Source: Sphingomonadales bacterium (GTDB lineage Bacteria; Pseudomonadota; Alphaproteobacteria; Sphingomonadales; Sphingomonadaceae). From it: a DNA stretch of 23,201 nucleotides. The translations under genes and the position numbers were made by a program. The DNA is taken from contig JAGPVK010000152.1 in NCBI GenBank assembly GCA_018067055.1, positions 1 through 23,201 on the forward strand, given 5' to 3'. The notes under the pieces were generated by a model, which made no database searches, was not told the origin of the DNA, and saw only the letters and a program-made list of their open reading frames with translations. Numbering within the stretch: the stretch's first letter is position 1; each line of letters opens with the position of its first letter. This document shows positions 7,737 to 15,441 of the stretch, piece by piece.

Positions 7737-9224
7737 TTATTCTTCTCCCTGCATGGATGGCGGTGCGGCCATGATGTCCGGCGCGCCTGGCACATTGTCC
7801 CAGCTGCCGCCCAGGGCGCGATGCACGCCAAGCCGCGCCAAAGCGACGTCGCGCGCGGCAGATGATAAAGCGGACTGCACCTGATATTGCGCCCGCAACG
7901 CATCGAGATAATCGATATAGCTGCCGACTCCATTGGCAAAGCGGCGCGACTGCAATGCTGCCGTCGCCTGCGCCTCTTCCAGTTGCGAGAACAGAAAGCG
8001 GTATCGCTGCCGCTCCTCTTCATAGCGCTCGATTGCGGTTTCAACCTCCTGATAGGCGGTAAGCACCGTGCGCGCATAGACCGCCGTCTGTTGCGCATAT
8101 TGAGCATCCGCGACCTCGATATTCGCCCGGATGCGTCCGCCCTGGAACAACGGCGCGGTCAGGCCTGCGCCAAGATTCAACACCCAATTGTCGAAAATGT
8201 TGAGCACGTCCGCAGGATTACCGGCCTGACTGCCGGTGCCGGCAGAAAGACTGAGCGAGGGGAATCGCTCCGCTCGCCTGGCACCCAGATTATGTCGGGC
8301 AGATTCGAGTCGCTGGCTTTCCGCAAACACATCCGGTCGCTGGATCAGCAGATCGATCGGCAAGCCGGCAGGCACAGGCTCGAAGATCAGTTTCGGGGTC
8401 AGGGTCTTGCCGAGCAGTTCCTGCATATTGCTCGAATATCTACCCACCAGCACTGCCAGCTGTCCCTCGGTCGCGGCCAATTGGCTTTCCCGTTGCGGCA
8501 GGCTGGCTTGCACATTGCGGAAATCCTGCCGGACCTGGTATAGCTCAAAGGAGGTGATGAGACCGCGGCGATAGCGGTCTTCGCTCTGCTCGACGCGATC
8601 ACCCAGAACATCGATCATCTTGGTGGTCAGCGCGATTTGATGGCGCGCATCGACAATGTCAAAATAGCTGGTGATGCTCTCCGCCAGCACCGCCAGCCGC
8701 ACCGCCTGCAGATCAGCGGCAGCGGCAACCGCATCCGCGCGACCAGCCCGCGCGTCGTTGCGCAGCTTGCCCCAGATATCCAGTTCATAGGAAAAGGCGA
8801 GGCTCGATGAATAGGTCTCGTTCTGCAGCCGTCCCGCCGTCGCGCCGGGAAAGGAGCCAAAACTGGTTCCCGCGGTTGGCGAATCCGAATAGCTGCTGTT
8901 CAGTCCCGCGTTGACTTGCGGAAACAGGCCGCTTCTGGAAATACGCGCCCGCGCTTCCGCCGCGCGCAATCTTGCCGACGCTTCCGCCAGATCAAGATTT
9001 TTGACCAGCGCCTCGTCGAGCAAGCGGTTCAGCACCGGGTCTTCAAATCCGGTCCACCAACGGCTCGATTGATAGGGGCCATCGGCCTCATTCCGGTCAA
9101 ATGCCGCAGGGATGCCGGCGGCGATTTCGGGCGCCGTGGAATTGGGCGCAAGACTGGCACAGCCACTCGTGGCCGTCGCGATTGCAAACAGCAGATATAC
9201 GGGATTGTGGAACCGGTTTTTCAC
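7737..9224 (-). CDS. RND efflux outer-membrane channel, OprM/NodT-type lipoprotein
   Basis: A TolC-fold outer-membrane factor that completes the exporter. The open frame can be extended to 9389, but the stretch before codon 56 is not protein-like and would cover the TetR operator region. GTG 9224 puts a lipoprotein signal (NPVYLLFAIATATSGC) at the N-terminus, with a weak GGATG ribosome site. This gives 495 residues, typical of NodT/OprM channels. The lipobox cysteine is followed by ASLAPNSTAPE. Two internally repeated OEP domains are visible: WWTGFEDPVLNRLLDEAL and ARLRAAEARARISRSGLFPQ in the first, then LPIDLLIQRPDVFAESQRL, ARRAERFPSLSLSAG and QEVETAIERYEEE in the second. It is first in the operon (channel, adaptor, pump), divergent from the TetR gene. 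Confidence 0.93.
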   Translation of the reverse strand: MKNRFHNPVYLLFAIATATSGCASLAPNSTAPEIAAGIPAAFDRNEADGPYQSSRWWTGFEDPVLNRLLDEALVKNLDLAEASARLRAAEARARISRSGLFPQVNAGLNSSYSDSPTAGTSFGSFPGATAGRLQNETYSSSLAFSYELDIWGKLRNDARAGRADAVAAAADLQAVRLAVLAESITSYFDIVDARHQIALTTKMIDVLGDRVEQSEDRYRRGLITSFELYQVRQDFRNVQASLPQRESQLAATEGQLAVLVGRYSSNMQELLGKTLTPKLIFEPVPAGLPIDLLIQRPDVFAESQRLESARHNLGARRAERFPSLSLSAGTGSQAGNPADVLNIFDNWVLNLGAGLTAPLFQGGRIRANIEVADAQYAQQTAVYARTVLTAYQEVETAIERYEEERQRYRFLFSQLEEAQATAALQSRRFANGVGSYIDYLDALRAQYQVQSALSSAARDVALARLGVHRALGGSWDNVPGAPDIMAAPPSMQGEE

Positions 9225-9289
9225 AAAGTCATCCGCGATTGAATCGGCTTGTACTTTACCAAGCACCAAGAATATGTCAGTTATGAAAT

Positions 9290-9324
9290 TGAACGTCAAC
9301 GTTTTAATTGAACGTAACCGTTCA
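9290..9324. promoter_or_regulatory. Twin TetR operators between the RND operon and its repressor
   Basis: Two palindromes lie in the 137-base divergent gap. The first holds AACGT-ca-ACGTT within 9290-9303. The second is TGAACG-taac-CGTTCA (9309-9324) with perfect 6-base arms. Both begin with the direct repeat ATTGAACGT (9288-9296 and 9307-9315), spaced 19 bases, about two helical turns, which favours cooperative binding of two dimers on one face. A repressor here would control both the efflux operon and tetR. Confidence 0.65.
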
Positions 9325-9361
9325 TTTTTATCGCGCCAGATGGCTGCAAGAGGAGTGGACC

Positions 9362-10003
9362 GTGGCAGACACGGATGACAATTTAGCAATAGAACGAGCG
9401 GACCGTCCGTCGAGTCAGCGAAAAATCGCCAAAATCCTGGCGGCGGCCCGCGCCGAATTTTTCGGCAACGGCTTTTCTGCGTCGAGCATTGAAGCCATTG
9501 CGGCTCGCGCCGGCGTATCGAAAGTCACGATCTATAGCTGGTTCAAAACCAAGGAAAATCTATTTGCCGAAATGGTGAAGGGGGAATGCGCCCATCTGAG
9601 TCAGAATTTTGTCGCCGAGAATCTGGAATCAAAAGGGGTCCGCGAAGTCTTGATAGATACCGCAGAGAATATGCTGGATTTCCTGACGCGGGATGAACGG
9701 GTGCGGTTTGATCGGATTCTTGCTGCGGAAGTGAGCCGGGATCCAAGGGTCGGCAAATATTTCCTCGACAATGGCCCTCGCGCGCTGCTGCAAAATCTCG
9801 CCACGCTGCTACAAAGCGCAATGGATCAGGGGAAAATGCAAAGCTCCGACCCGATAGCTTCAGCAGAAATGTTTGTTGGTCTGGTCAAGGGACATTTGGA
9901 TTTGTTGCTTCGCTATGGCGAGACAATCAATCTGACAGCGAGCCAGAGGCGCGAACGCGCGGCGCGTGCGGTCGATGCATGGATGTTGATCCACCAGAAA
10001 TAA
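9362..10003 (+). CDS. TetR/AcrR-family repressor of the adjacent RND pump
   Basis: A 213-residue regulator. The N-terminal helix-turn-helix is clear (KILAAARAEFFGNGFSAS, then IEAIAARAGVSKVTIYSWF and KTKENLFAEMV). The C-terminal part (RFDRILAAEVSRDPRVGKYF, then MFVGLVKGHLDLLLRYG) resembles the AefR-like ligand domain (TetR_C_7). I chose GTG 9362 because AGAGGAG lies 6 bases upstream; the frame runs back to a TTG at 9308, but that would include operator DNA. It is divergent from the efflux channel gene with palindromes in between, the standard layout for a local pump repressor relieved by pump substrates. It ends 16 bases from the convergent ccmB stop. Confidence 0.92.
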   Translation: MADTDDNLAIERADRPSSQRKIAKILAAARAEFFGNGFSASSIEAIAARAGVSKVTIYSWFKTKENLFAEMVKGECAHLSQNFVAENLESKGVREVLIDTAENMLDFLTRDERVRFDRILAAEVSRDPRVGKYFLDNGPRALLQNLATLLQSAMDQGKMQSSDPIASAEMFVGLVKGHLDLLLRYGETINLTASQRRERAARAVDAWMLIHQK

Positions 10004-10019
10004 CGGCTGGCTGGCATTG

Positions 10020-10676
10020 CTATTCCCTGATCGCACGCAGCGCCGCGCCGGCGGCAAAGGGAGTGATCGCGACGAGCAGCAGCGAAATCGCAGCCAGAAA
10101 CAGCAACGCGCTGCCACCCTGTGCAGACAGGCTGCCGGCTCCGAAGATCAGCAGCGGAATCGCCAGCGGTACCAGCAGCAATCCGCCGAGTGCGCCCGCT
10201 CCTTTCAGGCCCGCGGTCAGCGCCGCGATCATCACCGCCAGCCCGGCCAGCGCCGGTGTTGCAATCGCCAGGCTCGCCAGCAATATACTCAGGGGAGTGC
10301 CCTCCAGTCCCATCAGGCCACTTGCCAGAAACGCGGCAAACAATAATGGCGGGCCAAAGGAAAGCCAGTGCGAGACCAGCCTCGCTGCAGCTATCATCTC
10401 ATCTGAAATACCGCGTACAATCAACTGATCATAAACACCATTTTCCAGATCCGGCTGGATCAAACGGTCGAGCGGCAACAGCGTCGCCAATAGCGCCGCA
10501 ATCCATAAAATGCCGCCGCCGGTTTGCAGCAGCAATTCGCGGTCTGGTCCTACGGCAAAGGGAAACAGCGTCGCTGCCGACAGATAGAAGATTACCGGTA
10601 GCCATGTACCGCCACTGGCATAGCTTTGCCGCACATCGCGCCAGATGATCGTGGCGATGGCGCGGATCACAAACAT
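10020..10676 (-). CDS. ccmB: Haem ABC exporter permease CcmB
   Basis: A 218-residue integral membrane protein with six hydrophobic helices and the CcmB hallmarks: an N-terminal RDVRQSYASGGTWLPVIFYL, then LLPLDRLIQPDLENGVYDQL and ARLVSHWLSFGPPLL. CcmB with CcmA, C and D handles haem delivery to the periplasmic chaperone CcmE in System I cytochrome c maturation. The length matches the family (~220). The start overlaps the end of ccmA by 10 bases, so the pair is translationally coupled. No ccmC, ccmD or ccmE follows in this window; the next gene downstream is the convergent tetR, so the remaining ccm genes must lie elsewhere. Confidence 0.94.
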   Translation of the reverse strand: MFVIRAIATIIWRDVRQSYASGGTWLPVIFYLSAATLFPFAVGPDRELLLQTGGGILWIAALLATLLPLDRLIQPDLENGVYDQLIVRGISDEMIAAARLVSHWLSFGPPLLFAAFLASGLMGLEGTPLSILLASLAIATPALAGLAVMIAALTAGLKGAGALGGLLLVPLAIPLLIFGAGSLSAQGGSALLFLAAISLLLVAITPFAAGAALRAIRE

Positions 10677-11293
10677 GCTTCCAATTCTTCCAGCGGCTGC
10701 AGTTGCAGAGCGATATCAAAAGCGATCGGCAACGGGATATGGCTGGCGGCCAGGATGATCCCGCCGTCGTCCAGATGGCTCTGCAACGCGGCGCCCAGCT
10801 GGTCGACCGAATCCGTATCAAGGCCATTGGCTGGCTCGTCGAGTAGCCATAATCTTGCGTCTGCCAGATAGGTGCGGGCGAGTCGCGCCCTTTGTCTCTG
10901 CCCGGTCGAAAAATAGCGCACCGGCACTTCAGCGAGATGGGCCAGTCCCGCACGCGCCATCGCCGAAGCGGTCTGCGTTTCATCCTTGCCATCCAGCCTG
11001 GCCCAGAAGCGCAAAGCCTGTTCCAGCGGCAGATGCTCGTCCAGCGCCAGCCGGTCATCGCACAGCGCATTTGTTTGCGGCGTCTCATATGATCCTGCAG
11101 ACGGCTGGAGCAGACCCGCCAGCAGGCGCAACAGGCTGGATTTGCCGACTCCATTGGGGCCGGTGAGCAATCCCGCCTGGCCCGGCGCCAGCGCAAATGA
11201 CAAGCCGCGGAACAATATTCGTCCGCCGCGCACGCAGCCCAGCGCCTCGGCCATAAGCCGATCGCTGCTTCCGGTTGACTGTCCTTCGTTCAT
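10667..11293 (-). CDS. ccmA: Haem ABC exporter ATP-binding protein CcmA
   Basis: A 208-residue ABC ATPase, short as expected for CcmA. Walker A is GPNGVGKSS (residues 45-53), the signature is [14 protein letters not shown], and Walker B is [12 protein letters not shown], followed by an H-loop in AASHIPLP. The ABC signature STGQ instead of SGGQ is common in CcmA proteins. It powers release of holo-CcmE in cytochrome c maturation. ATG 11293 has no clear ribosome site; ATG at codon 14 (11254) is an alternative that would remove a polar [10 protein letters not shown] lead. It is divergent from the pterin dehydratase gene, sharing a 53-base gap. Confidence 0.94.
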   Translation of the reverse strand: MNEGQSTGSSDRLMAEALGCVRGGRILFRGLSFALAPGQAGLLTGPNGVGKSSLLRLLAGLLQPSAGSYETPQTNALCDDRLALDEHLPLEQALRFWARLDGKDETQTASAMARAGLAHLAEVPVRYFSTGQRQRARLARTYLADARLWLLDEPANGLDTDSVDQLGAALQSHLDDGGIILAASHIPLPIAFDIALQLQPLEELEACL

Positions 11294-11346
11294 CGCACAG
11301 ACTTAAGGCACGAATTGGCGCGAAAGCCAAGCAAGGAGCAAGAAAT

Positions 11347-11643
11347 ATGGTGGCGCAACTGAATGATGACGAGCGCAAGGCGGCGCTGGCGCAGCTGTCC
11401 GACTGGCAATATGACGCGAAACGCGACGCGATCAGCCGCTCGTTCAAATTTGGCGACTTCACCGAAGCCTTTGCGTTCATGACCCGGGTCGCCCTGCACG
11501 CGGAAAAGGCCGACCATCATCCCGAATGGTTCAACGTTTACAACAGGGTCGACATCGTGCTGACCACCCATGACGCAGGCGAGAATGGCGGGCTGTCGCA
11601 GCGGGATGTGAATCTGGCGAAGGTGATCGAGGCGTGCCTCTAG
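11347..11643 (+). CDS. phhB: Pterin-4a-carbinolamine dehydratase
   Basis: A 98-residue protein with the PCD signature [20 protein letters not shown] and then LTTHDAGG-like LSQRDVNLA. The histidine pair HH and the later His in TTHDAG form the active site that dehydrates 4a-hydroxytetrahydrobiopterin, regenerating the cofactor of aromatic amino acid hydroxylases. I chose ATG 11347, which sits 8 bases after AAGGAG; the frame is open back to 11275, but that part overlaps the ccmA start and has no ribosome site. No phenylalanine hydroxylase gene is nearby. It converges on the SDR gene with 3 bases between the stops. Confidence 0.93.
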   Translation: MVAQLNDDERKAALAQLSDWQYDAKRDAISRSFKFGDFTEAFAFMTRVALHAEKADHHPEWFNVYNRVDIVLTTHDAGENGGLSQRDVNLAKVIEACL

Positions 11644-11646
11644 GCG

Positions 11647-12480
11647 CTATTTCTGTTCCGATCCGGCCAGCACATCACCCAGATCGCTGGTCAGGCTGAC
11701 CGATTGCTTGCGCACGCGGCCCGGCATCCAGCGAGCGGCAAAGGCCAGCTGCTTGGCCATTTTATTGACCGGCGTGTGTACCTTGTCGCCGTGCACCGCA
11801 CTCCAGGCCGCTGGTCCGATGATTGAAACCGGGCTGACCATGACGCCTGCTTCTTCCAGTCGCTCCTTGCCGCTCTGGTTGGTGCCTTCGACAACATTGG
11901 AAATGATATTGGTATCGATGAACCCCGGCATCAGCGAGCGTGATTTAATGCCATATTTGCGGAATTCGATATCATGCGATTCGGCGAGACCGCGCACCGC
12001 GAATTTGGTTGCGCTGTAAACGCTGAGATCGGCGACGCCATAAATGCCGGCTGCCGATGCGGTATAGAGAACGCAGCTGTCGGGTGTGCTTTTCAGCATC
12101 TCGAAACAGGCGCGGGTGCCGCTGATCACGCCGGTCAGATTGATCGCAATCATCCGGTCGATCGCGGCATCTTCCATTTCCTGGATCGGACCGCCTTCGC
12201 CGATCCCGGCATTGTTGAACAACACCGTCATCGTACCGCCGGTGATTGCACCGAATTCCGAAACCGCCTGTTTCCATTGCGCCCGGTCGGTCACGTCGAG
12301 CCGGTGAACCGAACTCTGTCCTTCCGGCAACAGCTTGGCACTTTCGGCCATGCCCTTGTCATTGATATCGGCAATCCCGACGAACCAGCCGTGCTCGGCA
12401 AAATAGCGGCCGACTTCCCGGCCGAGACCGGATGCACCGCCAGTGATGAAAATCGTTTTCTGTCCGCTTTGATAGCCCAT
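11647..12480 (-). CDS. Classical short-chain dehydrogenase/reductase
   Basis: This is a 277-residue NAD(P)-dependent oxidoreductase. The cofactor motif is TGGASGLG (13-20), D38 at the end of the second strand suggests NAD(H) preference, NNAG is at 89-92, and the catalytic triad is S142, Y155 and K159 (YSATK). The C-terminal extension past ~250 (WMPGRVRKQS, then LGDVLAGSEQK) is longer than in minimal SDRs. The substrate is unknown; hydroxylated lipid, steroid-like or acyl substrates are typical guesses for this group. The gene is monocistronic as far as seen: convergent with the pterin dehydratase and divergent from the ABC transporter operon. Dyads upstream (12504-12545) suggest control by a TetR-like factor. 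Confidence 0.92.
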   Translation of the reverse strand: MGYQSGQKTIFITGGASGLGREVGRYFAEHGWFVGIADINDKGMAESAKLLPEGQSSVHRLDVTDRAQWKQAVSEFGAITGGTMTVLFNNAGIGEGGPIQEMEDAAIDRMIAINLTGVISGTRACFEMLKSTPDSCVLYTASAAGIYGVADLSVYSATKFAVRGLAESHDIEFRKYGIKSRSLMPGFIDTNIISNVVEGTNQSGKERLEEAGVMVSPVSIIGPAAWSAVHGDKVHTPVNKMAKQLAFAARWMPGRVRKQSVSLTSDLGDVLAGSEQK

Positions 12481-12503
12481 GGTCCCGCTCCCGCCTCGTT
12501 ATT

Positions 12504-12545
12504 AACATTGATGTTCATTCGAGCGGTTTTTGACGCGAACGTCAA
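12504..12545. promoter_or_regulatory. Two operator-like dyads between the SDR and the ABC operon
   Basis: AACAT-tg-ATGTT (12504-12515) and TTGACG-cgaa-CGTCAA (12530-12545; perfect 6-base arms) lie 28 bases apart centre to centre in the 109-base divergent gap. Read on the minus strand, the first gives TGAACATCAATGTT, which matches TGAACGTCAACGTT in the RND/tetR operator region at 12 of 14 positions. The geometry fits TetR-family sites. The cognate regulator is not obvious. Confidence 0.45.
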
Positions 12546-12589
12546 GTGAAGTTGGACATCAACGGCAAAGCGCGGCACTATATATTCCG

Positions 12590-13363
12590 ATGCCTGTCTC
12601 CGGTCCTTCCATCAGCCTGCACAAGCTGAGCCGCCATTACGGTACGGTTCGCGCTGTTGATGGTGTATCGCTCGATATTGCAGCGGGCAGTCTGGTCGCC
12701 TTGGTTGGCCTGTCCGGCTCGGGCAAATCGACCCTGCTGAAAATGATCAACCGGCTGGTCGAACCGGACAACGGAAAGATTCTCATCGGTGACGAACCGG
12801 TCGAATCGGCCGACCCGCATGTCCTGCGCCGCCGAATCGGCTATGTGTTCCAGAATATCGGCCTGTTCCCGCATATGACGGTCGCGCGTAATGTCGCGAT
12901 CGGTCTGGAACTCGCTGGCGAAAAAGCGGGCCGCGATGCGCGGGTCGCGGAACTGCTCGATCTGGTTGAATTACCACAGGATCTTGCCGCCCGCATGCCC
13001 GATCAGCTGAGCGGCGGCCAGCAACAGCGCGTCGGGGTAGCTCGCGCACTGGCGACGCGGCCGGGTCTGATGTTGATGGACGAGCCGTTCGGTGCGCTCG
13101 ACCCTGTCACCCGCGACAATCTGACCGACCAATATAAGGCTCTGCACGACCGGCTTGGCCTGACCACGATCATCGTGACCCATGACATGGCGGAAGCATT
13201 ATATCTGGCTGATCGCATATTGGTGATGGAGGATGGCCAGATCAAGGCCGACGCCACGCCGGCCGAACTGCTTTCCGGCAATGTCGGCGACGAGGCAGAA
13301 GCGCTGGTCGCCATTCCCCGCGCTCAGGCCGCGCATCTGATCGCGTTGAGCAAGCAAGCGTGA
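12590..13363 (+). CDS. ABC transporter ATPase, osmoprotectant/ergothioneine type (OpuCA/EgtV-like)
   Basis: A 257-residue ABC ATPase with Walker A GLSGSGKST (40-48), Q-loop YVFQNIGLFPHMT, signature LSGGQQQR, Walker B LMLMDEPFGALDP and H-loop VTHDMAEA. The sequence from Walker B through DPVTRDNL is characteristic of the glycine-betaine/choline (OpuCA, ProV) import group. The C-terminal CBS pair found in OpuCA and in EgtV is absent; the protein ends ~30 residues after the nucleotide-binding domain. I chose ATG 12590; the frame reaches back to 12530 through operator-like DNA. No clear ribosome site is visible, so initiation may be close to the transcript start. The stop overlaps the permease start (GTGA). 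Confidence 0.92.
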   Translation: MPVSGPSISLHKLSRHYGTVRAVDGVSLDIAAGSLVALVGLSGSGKSTLLKMINRLVEPDNGKILIGDEPVESADPHVLRRRIGYVFQNIGLFPHMTVARNVAIGLELAGEKAGRDARVAELLDLVELPQDLAARMPDQLSGGQQQRVGVARALATRPGLMLMDEPFGALDPVTRDNLTDQYKALHDRLGLTTIIVTHDMAEALYLADRILVMEDGQIKADATPAELLSGNVGDEAEALVAIPRAQAAHLIALSKQA

Positions 13364-14895
13364 ACGACGCCTGGCAGCAAGCACTGGCCCGTGTCCCCGA
13401 ACTGCTGGCGGCGCATGTTCAACTCAGCTTTTCCGCGCTGCTGCTGGCGATGGTGATTTGCTTGCCGCTGGCGATCTGGGCAGTGCGATCCCCGAAGATT
13501 GCCGGCATTGCACTCGGCGTTGCCAGTCTCATCCAGACGATCCCGGGACTGGCCCTGCTGGCGCTTTTCTATCCCTTGCTGCTTGGCGTGTCGGCGCTGG
13601 TCGGTGGTGGCATTTCTGCCTTTGGCTTTCTGCCGGCGCTGCTCGCGCTGACGCTTTATGCACTGCTGCCGATCCTGCGCAATGCCGTGACCGGCCTGTC
13701 GGGCGTCGATCCGGCGGTCAGGGAGGCCGCAGATGGTCTGGGCATGACCGCCTGGCAAAAATTGCAACTTGTCGAGGCGCCATTGGCCGCGCCAACGATC
13801 ATGGCTGGCATCCGTACGGCTGCGGTCTGGACGATTGGTGCGGCGACCTTGTCCACGACGGTGGGCCAGCCCAGCCTTGGCGATCTGATTTTTGCCGGCC
13901 TGCAGACGCAGAACTGGACTCTGGTGCTGACCGGTTGCCTGTTTTCGGCAGCGCTGGCGATTGCGGTCGATCTGTTGCTCGGTCTGATCGAACGGGGAAT
14001 CCGCGAACGCCGCCGGATGTTGACGGGAATCGGGATGGCGCTGATCGCGGCGGGATTGTTGACCGCAACCCTGCCGCTGCTGATCGCGCGCGACAATATC
14101 GTGGTGATCGGCGCCAAGGGCTTCTCCGAACAGTTCATTCTCGCCAGGCTGATCGGCTCGCGCCTGGAAAAGGCGGGATATTCGGTCCGCTATCGGGATG
14201 GTCTGGGCTCGGCGGTGGTCTATCAGGCGCTGTCGGCTGGCGATGTCGACGTCTATGTCGATTATTCCGGCACGATCTGGACCAACCAGATGCAGCGCAC
14301 CGACAGCCAGCCGAAAACCGCGATGCTGGATACGATCGGGCAGTGGGCATATGCCCATCACGGGGTTAAAATGCTCGGCGCGCTGGGATTTGAAAATACC
14401 TATGCCTTTGCCGTGAGACCGGAGGATGCGCGGGCAAAATCGCTCCGGACGCTGGATGACCTGGCCCGGGTGTCGAGCGATTTCAATTTCGGCACCGATG
14501 TCGAATTTCTCGAACGGCCCGAGTGGCGGATGGTGCAGGCTGCTTACCCGATGCGCTTCAAGGACGCGCGTTCGTTCAACCCGACCTTCATGTATCCGGC
14601 TCTGGCCAGCGGCGAAGTGGATGTGATTTCCGCCTTTTCGTCCGACGGCCGGATTGCGGCCAATGGTTTTGTCATATTGGAGGACAACAAGGGGGCGGTG
14701 CCCTCCTATGAAGCGATCATGCTGCTGGCCCCGGATCGCGGCAGCGACGACAAATTTGTTGCGGCACTAAATCCGCTGATCGGCGCAATCACGGTGGAAA
14801 ATATGCGCAAAGCCAACTATATGGTCGATCGCGAAGATGACAAGAAAACGCCGAGGCAGACAGCGCTCTGGCTGAATGACAAGTTGAGGGAATGA
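13360..14895 (+). CDS. Fused ABC permease and substrate-binding protein (OpuCB-CC/EgtU-like)
   Basis: A 511-residue fusion. Residues ~1-220 form a five- to six-helix OpuCB-type permease with the EAA-like loop AVREAADGLGMTAWQKLQLVEAPLA (the core is EAADGLGMT). A helix at ~225-243 then places residues ~248-511 in the periplasm as an OpuAC/ProX-type binding domain: IGAKGFSEQFILARLIG, LSAGDVDVYVDYSGTIW, then FKDARSFNPTFMYPALASGEVDV. Such permease-binding protein fusions occur in betaine, choline and proline importers and in EgtU, the ergothioneine importer subunit. The ligand cannot be decided by eye. The start is GTG 13360, overlapping the ATPase stop; the stop overlaps the next gene (ATGA), indicating one operon. 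Confidence 0.92.
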   Translation: MNDAWQQALARVPELLAAHVQLSFSALLLAMVICLPLAIWAVRSPKIAGIALGVASLIQTIPGLALLALFYPLLLGVSALVGGGISAFGFLPALLALTLYALLPILRNAVTGLSGVDPAVREAADGLGMTAWQKLQLVEAPLAAPTIMAGIRTAAVWTIGAATLSTTVGQPSLGDLIFAGLQTQNWTLVLTGCLFSAALAIAVDLLLGLIERGIRERRRMLTGIGMALIAAGLLTATLPLLIARDNIVVIGAKGFSEQFILARLIGSRLEKAGYSVRYRDGLGSAVVYQALSAGDVDVYVDYSGTIWTNQMQRTDSQPKTAMLDTIGQWAYAHHGVKMLGALGFENTYAFAVRPEDARAKSLRTLDDLARVSSDFNFGTDVEFLERPEWRMVQAAYPMRFKDARSFNPTFMYPALASGEVDVISAFSSDGRIAANGFVILEDNKGAVPSYEAIMLLAPDRGSDDKFVAALNPLIGAITVENMRKANYMVDREDDKKTPRQTALWLNDKLRE

Positions 14896-15422
14896 CAGTG
14901 AAATCTGGATTTGCATATATATTGAAAATGGCCGGACTGGTCAGCTTGCTGTTCATGGCATGTTTTTCGGTAACGGCGCGCGCGGAAGTTACCGTCACTT
15001 TCTATTCTCATGATTTTGGCAAGAATTTCCCCCATGCTTTCTTCGTCGCCAAGGGCGAACTGGCCGACGGCAAGAAGATCGACACCGCCTTTGGATTTAC
15101 CGCCGTTAATGTGACGCCGGGCATATTGTTCGGGTCGGTCGAAGGCCATGTCCATGCACCGCCGGCCAAATATATCGCCAGCAGCAACCCGCACTTCACC
15201 GTCACGATCGACGATGGCAGATATGGTAAATTGATGGCTGTGGTGCAGAAATGGCAGGCTATTCCGCAGAAAAGCTACAGCCTCAACAAACGGAACTGCG
15301 TCCACTTCATCAATGACGTGATCAAGACGCTGGATCTCAAGACCAATTTGAAAACGGCAAACTGGAAGAAACCCCGGTCATTCATGGAAGAAGTCATGAA
15401 GCTCAATCCATTTCTCAAGTAA
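14892..15422 (+). CDS. Small exported protein with NlpC/P60-like Cys/His arrangement
   Basis: A 176-residue protein that I cannot place in a named family. A Sec signal peptide is clear (AYILKMAGLVSLLFMACFSV, cleavage after ARA at residue 31), so the mature protein is periplasmic or secreted. H48 in NFPHAFFVAKG and C136 in LNKRNCVHFINDV, in the order His then Cys, resemble circularly permuted papain-fold enzymes of the NlpC/P60 superfamily (LRAT/YiiX-like); H86, H88 and H101 lie between them. This assignment is an inference from motif order. ATG 14892 overlaps the transporter stop, but GAGGG (14886-14890) is only one base from it; GTG 14898 has ideal 7-base spacing and may be the true start. 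It lies inside the transporter operon. Confidence 0.82.
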   Translation: MTVKSGFAYILKMAGLVSLLFMACFSVTARAEVTVTFYSHDFGKNFPHAFFVAKGELADGKKIDTAFGFTAVNVTPGILFGSVEGHVHAPPAKYIASSNPHFTVTIDDGRYGKLMAVVQKWQAIPQKSYSLNKRNCVHFINDVIKTLDLKTNLKTANWKKPRSFMEEVMKLNPFLK

Positions 15423-15441
15423 CTGAAAAAAGGCGAGACTT

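Noticed and set aside
12481-12589. Riboswitch upstream of the ABC transporter operon
   Set aside because: The gap is only 109 bases, shared with a divergent gene, and contains operator-like dyads rather than a multi-stem aptamer.
13324-14361. A 345-codon minus-strand frame opposite the permease/binding-protein gene
   Set aside because: Composition is dominated by Arg, Gln and His as in a shadow frame, and the plus strand carries a recognisable transporter with coupled neighbours.
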